From Manis javanica (lineage: Eukaryota > Chordata > Mammalia > Pholidota > Manidae), in contig NC_133161.1 in NCBI RefSeq assembly GCF_040802235.1, positions 12,851,001-12,915,000 of the forward strand: 64,000 nucleotides of DNA, read 5' to 3'. The stretch's first letter is position 1, and every line of letters begins with the position of its first letter. Positions 1 to 14,290 of this stretch are shown in pieces. The notes beneath the pieces were generated by a model. It saw only the letters and a list, made by a program, of their open reading frames with translations. It did not search any database and had not been told where the DNA came from. The position numbers and the translations under genes were made by a program.

Positions 1-3000
1 GCAACAAGAGATAAAGAAGGACATTACATAATGATAAAGGGCTCAGTCCAACAAGAGGATATAACCATTATAAATATATATGCACTCAATACAGGAGCAC
101 CAACATATGTGAAACAAATACTAACAGAATTAAAGGAAGAAATAGAATGCAATGCATTCATTTTGGGAGACTTTAACACACCACTCACTCCAAAGGATAG
201 ATCCACCAGACAGAAAATAAGTAAGGACACAGAGGCACTGAACAACACACTAGAACTGATGGACATAATAGACATCTATAGAACTCTACATCCAAAAGCA
301 ACAGGATACACATTCTTCTCAAGTGCACATTGAACACTCCCCAGAATAGACCACACACTAGGCCACAAAAAGAGCCTCAGTAAATTCAAAAAGATTGAAA
401 TCCTACCAATCAACTTTTCAGACCACAAAGGTATAAAACTAGAAATAAATTGTACAAAGAAAGCAAAAAGGCTCACAAACACATGGAGGCTTAACAACAT
501 GCCCCTAAATAATCAATGGATCAATGACCAAATTAAAATGGAGATCCAGCAAAATATGGAGACAAATGACAACAACACAAAGCCCAACTACTGTGGGACA
601 CAGTGAAAGCAGTCTTAAAAGAAAAGTATATAGCAATGCAGGCATATTTAAAGAAGGAAGAACAATCCCAAATGAATGGTCTACTGTCACAATTATCTAA
701 ATTGGAAAAAGAACAAATGAGGACTAAGGTCAGCAGAAGGAGGGACATAATAAAGATCAGAGAAGAAATAAATAAAATTGAGAAGAATAAAACAATAGAA
801 AAAATCAATAAAACCAAGAGCTGGTTCTTTGAGAGAATAAACAAAATAGATAAGCCTCTAGCCAGACTTATTAAGAGAAAAAGAGAATCAACAGCCAACA
901 TCATACTGAACAGCAAGAAGCTGAGAGCTTTTCCTCTGAGATCAGGAACAAGACAGGGATGCCCACTCTCCCCACTGTTATTCAACATAGTACTGGAGGT
1001 CGTAGCCACGGCAATTAGAGAAAACAAAGAAATACAAGGAATCCAGATTGGTAAAGGAGAAGTTAAACTGTCACTATTTACAGATGACATGATATTGTAC
1101 ATAAAAAACTCTAAAGACTCCACTCCAAAACTACTAGAACTAATATCAGAATTCAGCAAAGTTGCAGGATACAAAATTAACACACAGAAATCTGTGGCTT
1201 TCCTACACACTAACAATGAACTAATAGAAAGAGAAATCAGGAAAACAATTCCATTCACAGTAGCATCAAAAAGAATAAAATACCTAGGAATAAACCTAAC
1301 CAAGGAAGTGAAAGACCTATACCCTGAAAACTATAAGACACTCTTAAGAGAAATTAAAGAGGTCACTAACAAATGGAAACTCATCCCATGCGCCTGGCTA
1401 GGAAGAATTAATATTGTCAAAATGGCCATCCAGCCCAAAACAATATACAGATTTGATGCAATCCCTATCAAATTACCAACAGCATTCTTCAATGAGCTGG
1501 AACAACTAGTTCAAAAATTCATGTGGAAACACCAAAGACCCCGAATAGCTAAAGCAATCTTGAGAAGGAAGAACAAAGTGGGGGGGATCTCACTCTCCAA
1601 CTTCAAGCTCTACTACAAAGCCACATTAATCAAGACAATTTGGTACTGGCACAAGAACAGAGCCACAGACCAGTGGAACAGAATAGAGACTCCAAACATT
1701 AACCCAAACATATATGGTCAATTAATATTCGATAAAGGAGCCATGGACATACAATGGGGAAATGACAGTCTCTTCAACAGATGGTGCTGGCAAAACTGGA
1801 CAGCTACCTGTAAGAGAATGAAACTGGATCACTGTCTAACCCCATACACAAAAGTAAATTTGAAATGGATCAAAGACTTGAATGTAAGTCATGAAACCAT
1901 AAAACTCTTAGGAAAAAACATAGGCAAAAATCTCTTAGACATAAACATGAGTGACCTCTTCTTGAACATATCTCCCCGGGCAAGGGAAACAAAAGCAAAA
2001 ATAAACAAGTGGGTCTATATCAAGCTGAAAAGCTTCTGTACAGCAAAGGACACCATCAATAGAACAAAAAGGTATCCTACAGTATGGGAGAATGTATATT
2101 CATAAATGACAGATCCGATAAAGGCTTGACATCCAAAATATATAAAGAGTTCACACACCTCAACAAACAAAAAGCAAATAATCCAATTAAAAAATGGGCA
2201 GAGGCAGAGGAGCTGAACAGACAGTTCTCTAAAGAAGAAATTCAGATGGCCAACAGACACATGAAAAGATGCTCCACATTGCTAGTCATAAGAGAAATGC
2301 AAATTAAAACCACAATGAGATATCATCTCACACCAGTAAGGATGGCTACCATCCAAAAGACAAACAACAACAAATGTTGGCAAGGTTGTGGAGAAAGGGG
2401 AACCCTCCTACACTGCTGGTGGGAATGTAAATTAGTTCAACCATGTGGAAAGCAGTATGGAGGTTCCTCAAAATGCTCAAAATAGAAATACCATTTGACC
2501 CAGGAATTCCACTTCTAGGAATTTACCCTAAGAATGCAGCAGCCCAGTTTGAAAAAGACAGATGCACACCTATGTTTATCACAGCACTATTTACAATAGC
2601 CAAGAAATGGAAGCAACCTAAGTGTCCATCAGTAAACGAATAGATAAAGAAGATGTGGTACATATACACAATGGAATATTATTCAGTCATAAGAAGAAAA
2701 CAAATCCTACTATTTGCAACAACATGGATGGAGCTAGAGGGTATTATGTTCAGTGAAATAAGCCAGGCAGAGAAAGACAAGTTCCAAATGATTTCACTCA
2801 TATGTGGAGTATAAGAACAAAGAAAAACTCAAGGAACAATACAGCAGCAGACTCACAGAACCCAAGAATGGACTAACAGTTACCAAAGGAAAAGGGACTG
2901 GGGAGGATGGGTGCGAAGGGAGGGATAAGGGTGGGGAAAAAGAAAGGGGGCATTATGATTAGCATGTATAGTGTTGTTGGGGGGCACGGGGAGGGCTGTG

Positions 3001-3160
3001 CAACACAGAGAAGACAGGTGGTGATTATAGAGCATCTTGCTACGCTGATGGACAGTGACTGTAGTGGGGTGTGGGGGGAGACTTGGTGAGTGGGGGAGCC
3101 TGGTAAACATAGTGTTCTTCATGTAATTGTAGATAAATAATAGGAAGAATTTTTAAAAAT
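1..3160 (+). mobile_element. LINE-1, 3' part, inactive, in a BRAF intron
   Basis: The window opens inside the endonuclease domain of L1 ORF2 (frame 31-333, with the GDFNTPL motif), followed by an in-frame stop. A second frame at 603-2105 carries the ORF2 linker, then the RT block [16 protein letters not shown], the active-site box as FTDD where FADD is usual, and the C-terminal region. It continues with frame shifts at 2084-2485 and 2443-2643, where the cysteine-rich part ([20 protein letters not shown]) is visible. The 3'UTR runs from about 2645 to an A-rich end near 3160. Roughly 240 residues between the linker and RT (junction near 890) are missing, including the motif with the first catalytic aspartate, so the copy is dead. 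It is less decayed than the other L1 pieces in the window. Confidence 0.95.
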
Positions 3161-3659
3161 AAAAAAAATGATTAATTTAAAAATTTAAAAAATACCAAAA
3201 GCTCATCATGAATTTTTGAAAATTTTCATGGCTCTTTTTTTTCCTTTTAACTATTTGTATTCTACTTCCCCCATAGAATTTTTTTTCCTAATGTAACATA
3301 TTTTTATGCTTTTGAAACCTTTTACTGATCACTCAAGTTATATATCTGCAACAAAGTATATGTATATAAATTAAGAATTTAAAAAATGTTAGGCTCTGTG
3401 TGTTAATTTTTTACATTCTTAATTATGCTATTAATAATAATTTATAACATGAAAATAGCACATTTTAATGTACAGAAACATAAAGGGTAAATTTTTTTTC
3501 ATGTATCTTAACATTAAGGGATTTTTCTCTTCACATATTTATAGATAAATATGCCTTTTGCTAGAATGAACTACGATGTAGCATCAGTCCCTTTCCTTAT
3601 TTTATTTTTAAGGAAGCAAGCACTGAGAAATATTGTTCAAATAAATAAGAAAATGGGAA

Positions 3660-4240
3660 TGCCAGGGGTTTTGTTATAACCATATGCAGAGGTCACTGGT
3701 CCACAAGACCACCCTCAGGTCAGTCATTAAATCTCACAGAACACACTGAAAATTGGTAATACTCACAGTTATTATTACAACAAAAGAATACAGATTAAAA
3801 TTCACCAAGGGAAGAGGCACATAGGGCAGAATCCAAGAGAGTTCCATATTTAGAGGTTCCAGTTGTCCTCTCCCAGTGGAATTCTGGACAGCACTAAATC
3901 CTCCTGGCAGAAATGCATGACAACATGCGGAAAGTACCGCCAACCAGGAAAACTCACTTCAGCCTTGGAGTCCAGAGTGATTATTGGGGCTCAGTCAGAA
4001 AAATGTGGTTGACTACCTCTGTGGCTGACCTTAGTTTTCAGCCCCTCTAGAAGTCAAGCTGAACCACATGACTCAAAGCCCTCTCCATAAGTTACACTGA
4101 TAGCATAGACTATCTGGCATGACCCAAGTCCCCCAGGTGAACAAAGATACTTTTATTAGGCAGGATGTTCCAAGGGCTTAGGGGTTTCCTCCCAGGAATC
4201 AAAGGCAAAGGCCAGCCCTCTCTTTGGGCAGAATCAGTCC
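3660..4240 (-). repeat. Old LTR-like repeat (ERV/MaLR type), family uncertain
   Basis: The stretch resembles the reverse complement of an ancient mammalian LTR: a segment about cancelled LTR transcripts with 'cacagaacacactga', 'acatagggcagaatccaagag' and 'gttccaagggctta' spaced as in that class. No internal viral genes adjoin it, so it would be a solo LTR. The family assignment is from memory of the consensus and is weak. Confidence 0.4.
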
Positions 4241-5008
4241 TTTACCATGTACCATATCACTCAATTATTTGAACTCATTTCTGTAACATACCAAAAATTA
4301 CATAATAACCTGTCATTAAAAATTATTTTAATAGCTGTCAATTCAGTTAATTTTGCTGAAAGCAAAGAATTGGGAAACAACTGTCTTTACAAGGGGATTT
4401 ATTGCCCATTCATTAGAACACACTTAGACCAGTATTTGGAAGTGTCCCTTTAGTACTCCCCCCCCAGTGGTTTTATACCCTGGAACAATGTATACTCTAG
4501 TCAAGTTCTGTGTGCATATGCCTTTTGTAAAGTGGAAGAAGGGCAGTTTTGTAATAGAGGAGATGGGAAAGGATAAGCTTCACACTTCGACTTTAGTGGT
4601 GCTCAGACAAATCAGCTTACAGTTGAACAAGGGTGATCACATCACGATATAGGAAATAACAAAAAGGGTATCAAACTTGGCTGTTCCTAAAATTCATCAG
4701 CTCTGCCCCATAACAGAAACTCTTACGGGCTCCTTCCCCCTAACCCTAGCCTGTCCCTATTGGATCTGGTCCCTCTAAGATCAAAATACCTCTCTCCTCC
4801 CTGAGTCCCAGGACTCCTAACATCTGTCTGCCCACTCTCTCAAAAGAGCCAAAAATTAGAAAACTAAGACATCAGGAGAATCATAAATCTTTGTACCCCA
4901 GGAAGACAAACCCTCTTACTTTATTCAACAGAGGAGTTCCCACTTCCCCTTCTTCCCTCTGGAGGAGTCTGATTCTCATACCCATTAGCATTTCCTCAAC
5001 AAGAGTTT

Positions 5009-5050
5009 AAAATGCAGTTGCCAAAAAAAAAAAAAATGCAGTTGCCAAAA
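5009..5050. repeat. 18-bp direct repeat flanking a pure A run
   Basis: aaaatgcagttgccaaaa occurs at 5009-5026 and again at 5033-5050, with only A residues between. It reads either as a 24-bp tandem duplication or as a target-site duplication around an extremely 5'-truncated retrotransposition (tail only). Confidence 0.8.
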
Positions 5051-5404
5051 TAATTGTTTAAAAGGTTGACCTTTTTGCTTTCTGCTACATATATATAAAG
5101 GACTTAGCACAATGCCCAAAAATTAATGCTCAGTAAACTATTTTTTAAGTAGAAAAGAGGCATGATCCAACCTGTTTTAGAATGATTGCCCTGTTGGTAG
5201 GACAGTGGATTGGATGAAGAGAGACTGGCCACATGGGTAGCAATTAGGAGACCTTGACAATTGTCCAGAGGTTATGAAGATTTCAGCTTGCAGCCTGGTA
5301 AATATTGGTTCCCCACAATCTATGATGTATAGGGATCAGGATTGTTTTTGAACTTTTTATTAAAGTATAATAATGTACATACAGAAAAGTAACATGTGTT
5401 CTAA

Positions 5405-9179
<3,775 letters not shown>

Positions 9180-9292
9180 AACAAATAAGTGAGAGAGTAC
9201 AGTAGGGTAGGAACAAAGGAAAATGAATATTTGTTTGGTTACATGTTTGCTAAATTGAATAGGATATTCTTTTTTTAAAAGGGGAACCAGAG

Positions 9293-9356
9293 AATATGTA
9301 TGTTTTTAAAGACTGGATATAATTTTTTATATCCAGTCTTTAAATACATACATATT
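9293..9356. repeat. Near-perfect 30-bp inverted repeat with 4-nt loop
   Basis: The left arm is 9293-9322, the loop tttt is 9323-9326, and the right arm is 9327-9356. The inner 18 bp are perfectly complementary; one mismatch (T at 9304, T at 9345) interrupts the full 30. It would form a strong RNA hairpin in any BRAF transcript reading past the exon 18 stop. Confidence 0.95.
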
Positions 9357-12300
9357 GAACCTAAAATTCATACTTAGCAATGGATTTTCAATATCCAAGG
9401 GTTTTTAAAATGCATAGGCATTGCTGAAAGTTGGTGGTGCCTCTTCCAGAGGCTTTATTTCCTCTTCCAAATTTGTTTTATTTACTTGGTTATTCTAATT
9501 ATTAAGCTTTAGCTAAACTTTCCTTTTGTTGTTATCTATCACATGGCTCTTAGGGACTCATGAGTATAACACTACTCCTGTGCCTTTGTGTAGAGGTGGG
9601 AAGTTGATGGTGGGTAGCCTGTATTAGATAAGGCAAATGAACAGATCTAATTTAGGGAGTTCTAGAATTTAATTTTTCATATTTTTTCTATAATTATTTA
9701 TCTTTATTACAACTTAGAAAATATGGATGTTCTTTACTCCCTCAAAGTAATAGACAAAATTTCTTTTTATGAATTGTGGGTGTAGATAATCAAAGATATT
9801 GCTGAGAAATGGCATGTTTGACATGAGTGACATGGTTTAACTTTGGCATTTTAGTGGGGAAACGTTATACATTGGAGTTCCTTTTAGATAATATATATAT
9901 TCAGGATATCTTACACAAATAGAAGCCGAATTTCCATACAAATGCATTGTCTCCTCCTCCCCCAAAAAAGCTTCACAGAATTCCATGAGAACTTTCGGGT
10001 TTCTTTTTCTTCTAGATCTATTTGGTTGCCAAACAACCAGGTTATGGATTTTTTAAAAATTATTATTAGTTCAGATTATACTTACCTCTTGTGATGCCTG
10101 TTTTAGCAGACCTCTTATCCATGTGTCTCATAAAATTTCCTTGCTCCTTATATATTTTGCCCAGCAAGATTTTACTTTTTCCGAATGAATGCTGTTCTCT
10201 TTCTTTATTCCACCATTTTCTAATGCTTACACTCTATTTTGTTAAACATGACTGTAATGTGGCAGTGTATTCTTAATGTGAACCAAAATCTTACAGGAAA
10301 ATCCAAAATGAAAGATGTAGCGTTGCTGTTATCTTACCAATGAAATTGCCATTTCTGCTTCAGAGTGAGCCTAGGCCCGAAAGCCAGCCTTTTAAAGACA
10401 TCTCCATTTACTCAGTTTGAATTTGTGATAATTTTAAAATGTAGATGACAGCTGGGTCATTCAGGTACAAAGACAACATCTGCATAAATGCCATCCTTCT
10501 TTGAAGCCAGTGAAATGCTCAAAGGTTTGGGCATTTTGAGGCTCAAGAGTCAAAGAATCTTTTTATTGGTAGAGCTCTTTCAATAATTCTCCAGTATACT
10601 TGCTTCATTTTTGTCTTCCTTTCTTTGTTCACTCTTTTCCCGTGCCAACACTGCCCACACTAACCACTGCCCCATCCCCCAGCATCTGCATTTGACCCCT
10701 TTTCCTTTCTTTCTTGGCCACTCTGCTTTTCCAGAGGGCATTGCTCTTAGAACTGCTCAGAAACTCATTATGCCACCCTATAGGCATTCGAACATGGATC
10801 AAAGGCTCATGTAGTAATTAATTCTCTTCTATTCAAATTGGTCCCCCTGGAAATGTCAATGGAAGAAAATTAAAAATGTGGCAGACGGAATGTTTAGATA
10901 ACATGGATTCTGAGAAGTAGAAACTAGCATTAGAATGAAATATGTCAGTTCCCTTTCTGTTGTTTTCGTTTGTTTTATACTCAGTCTTAGATATATTCCC
11001 TAAATAAATAAAAACGTTATTTTCCTAACCACATGTAGAATAATCTCCTTGACCAGGTAACTGAAACAGGACATTCATTCTCTTGTGGCTGACTCCTTCT
11101 TTCCTAAACCTTTTCATTAAAGTTGACTTCCTTAAAAAAAGAGGCAACCTTTTTATAAAATTTCTTTCACATTTTAAAAGTTTTACTAGTCAGGAATAAG
11201 ATGTGTCTTCTTGATTAGGGATCACAGCATTTAATCAAGTGCTTCAGATTTATTTTCAGATATAAGAGTGTTCTCTTAGCCATTTTAAATACTTAACTAG
11301 TAGTTAAAATTATCCTTTCTAAATTAGTGACTATTTAACACATTGGCTTAATGGCCATTCTCTCAAGTGTGTCACTCCCAATTTCAGGAATGCCCCCTTT
11401 TTCTTACATATTATGAAATGGGTACTTCGTGACTAAAACATTCAGAATTATTGAGCATTTCTATAGCACTTTTTATTTCACTAAATATTTCATCTCTCCT
11501 GTGATCATTTCTCTTAAGAATTTAAGAAGTCCCATGTGTCTGTGCTAAAATGTTCCTCATCCTTTTGAAACTTCCTGAAAGTCACCACACAGAAAGAATG
11601 GGACTTACTGTGGTTTCAAAAGACTACCCCCTACATCCAAAGCAGTGATTGATTTGTATACAAAATAACATACTAGATTTTTCATAGCGTACTTTGTCTT
11701 TAAGGAATTTTAATCAAACTATATGTATAATAGCTGCTGAAATGCATTGAATTCTGGAATAAAGGGTAATTACTTAGTAATATTTTTAAACGAGTTAATA
11801 AAGTCCTTAGTTTTCAAATAAACAAACCGTCATATTTGGGGTGTCTCAAATCATAGGCTCTTCCCAAGTGTTCCTCTGACCTATTCCTAAATTAAGCCAA
11901 ATGGAAAATAGAACTTAGGTTATTCTCAAGAAGAAGGGAGGTTTTAGAAAAATGGTTCATTTTGGCCTCTGATTTTTCAGCTAATAATCAATATACCAAG
12001 ATTCTCGAAGAGCCACACAGTATCTCAGTATTTCACTTCAAATAACTTCACACGAGCGGAGTTGGGTCTTCCCTCATAAAACAGGGTAGGCGGTAGGATA
12101 ACAGATTTCCAGATAACGCAGGAAGGAATAAGCAAGAAAAGATTTTCTTTTCTCCAAAAGCAGATCCATCAACTGTTAGTCCCTTCTTTTCCTTAAATTT
12201 CTCCATGATTTCAGGGTCATATATGGGAATAATTTTATTTTATTGTTCCCTAACTATATAAGTTCTTTTTGTCTTTTTTTTTGCCCCTTGGTCCTGAAAT

Positions 12301-13064
12301 CTGATTATGGAAAGAAGTGCATTTCATTAGAAGCAGTAGACTCTGGTGGGATAATCATTATTAGTATTTGCTTTATTGGTATTGGAGTTTGTTGGTAAGA
12401 TTTTTTGCTTTGGAAATTGTTCTGTGTGTTTTTATTTTTAAGGCTAATAAAAATTTAAGCTTACATAGAGTAGGACACTGTTCAACAAAATGGAGTGTCT
12501 AATTTTAATGATGTCTAGGAAACATCTGAAGATTTTTTAAGTTATTTTTTAATGTGGTATGTAAGATTTGGCTTACAGTTTATCATTTTCTAATGTTCTC
12601 TCTATAGATTTTTAATAAGATTTTTTTATAAAGATTTCTGTTAAGTAAATCCTGTTTTCATATTGGTTTCCTTTAATGAGATTTAGATTCTGCTAGATTA
12701 GGTGACTACTCATAAGAATGTCAAAAATGACTCTAAAGAAATGTATTAAAATGCTGAGAAAAAATAACCTTAAAGTCATAATGTACACAAACCATACCAA
12801 AAGTATTGAAAACGTTTATATATTCCTAGAGTCTTTGTTAACATAATAGCCTCTTATGGCTATGCTCTAAATATTTAACTCTCCAGGTCTTAGTAATTTT
12901 GCTATTTTTTTTTTCATAAGTAGCCAAATTCTCCCAGTCAAAATACCTTGGTGAATTGCTTTTTAAGTTAAGTGGAAAGAGATGGTATCACTTTCTGCAG
13001 TCTAATTATGTTATATTCAGAATGGGAAAGAAAATTGTTAATTATTGAAAATTATTTAGGGGTT

Positions 13065-13310
13065 AATTGTTGAGACCCTGGACTTGGGAGTTAGCACCTG
13101 GCCTTGCATTCTAACTCTGCCATTTTATAGCTGTGAAATGTTGGGCAAGTTACATAACCACACTAAACCCCTGCTTGCTTTTCTGTAAAATAAAGAGAAG
13201 CAGTAGCTCCTGCCTCATAGAGTTACTGGGATAGATGCAAATGTGTATAAAGTATTCCTGAGGCCCTGGTATAAAACAGGCACTCAAATAATCGCTAATA
13301 TTATCAGCAT
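13065..13310 (+). repeat. MIR
   Basis: 'ctctgccattttatagctgt', 'gttgggcaagttacataacc' and 'ggcactcaaataat' lie in MIR order and spacing. Confidence 0.8.
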
Positions 13311-14267
13311 GTAATCTGAGGGCTCAGTCGGCCAGTCATTAGCAATTTGTTTGTTGGGATGTGCCAGTATTCTCTAGTAACAAGCAGAATCTAATAACAA
13401 TCAGAAAATGGTTAGGTTATTTCTATATTAAATAATATGTTCATATAAGTGATTGCTTGGATCCTGATCAGAAGCTGCTATTATTGAAAAGTGATGTTAA
13501 GGCTGACTAAATTCTGATAGTTGTCAGTTATTAGCTAACCCGCAGAAATTAACTATAGTATTTCTGGGGAACTGCCCTCTAGTTACAAGTAGAAGCAGTG
13601 GACAAAGTAGTAGGTAAAAAATGGCATCATGCTCCCAAATTCAGTAACTAAAGGAGTATAGTACTTCAAAGAGACTTTGTGGTTTAAAGAATTCCTTATG
13701 CTGAGAATAATGATCAGTGACTTGTGCCTATATATAATTTTTTGGTAGTTTAAAAGTGAAATGAACCAGAAAACAGAGTCTAGATTTTTTTTCCTTCTGT
13801 CAGATGTGTAATGTGAACAAGTCATTTGGCCTCTTTATTGTTATCTTTTGGAAAATGAGGATAATTCCTGCTTCTTCCTTCCTAGTAGTGGCATTATAAC
13901 AATGAAAATTGAGTTGATAATTGAGGAGTAAGTATTCTACAAATTAATTGTATTATTTTAAAATCAGTTTCTGAGAAATTTTGTTCATTACAACTGTTTT
14001 CAGTTTAATTAGAACTCTAGTATATAAAACCCAATTGGGATATTACCTACAGATTTGACATTTAATTGGTATGACTGGACCATATTCTAAATACTATATG
14101 TTATCTTCTTTCATGAGTTCCAGGGACTTTTGCTTTTAAATTAATGATGATGTTGCTAGATTTGTGATATTTAGCTGGTCACCTTTCAGCAAGGTTTCAA
14201 TTAGGCTTTTCTGTGTCTTTAGGTCGAGATAACTTTTTTAAAATTAGCTCTTGTCCTCCCTCTACAG

Positions 14268-14290
14268 GAGAATTTGCAGCCTTCAAGTAG
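14268..14290 (+). CDS. BRAF: BRAF alternative terminal exon 19 (X1 isoform), coding part
   Basis: The acceptor tcctccctctacag at 14254-14267 is followed by GA GAA TTT GCA GCC TTC AAG TAG. Joined to exon 18 cut after 9159 (GGA TAT G), it reads GGYGEFAAFK and stops at 14288-14290. This is the C-terminus of human BRAF-X1 (767 residues), replacing AFPVH. Phase, residue count and stop all fit. The kinase domain, Ser729 and the SPKTP sites are unchanged; the real difference is the very long 3'UTR that follows. Confidence 0.9.

Larger units (their letters stand above)
9180..14267 (+). other. BRAF: Short BRAF 3'UTR region, then X1-specific intron 18
   Basis: The reference transcript must end somewhere just after 9179, but I see no AATAAA or ATTAAA from 9180 to 10868; AATGAA occurs at 9222-9227. 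The stretch contains a strong inverted repeat (9293-9356), a MIR (13065-13310) and otherwise AT-rich unique sequence. For the X1 transcript it is an intron from 9160 to 14267, ending in a pyrimidine tract and ctctacag. Short open frames look like chance. Confidence 0.75.
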
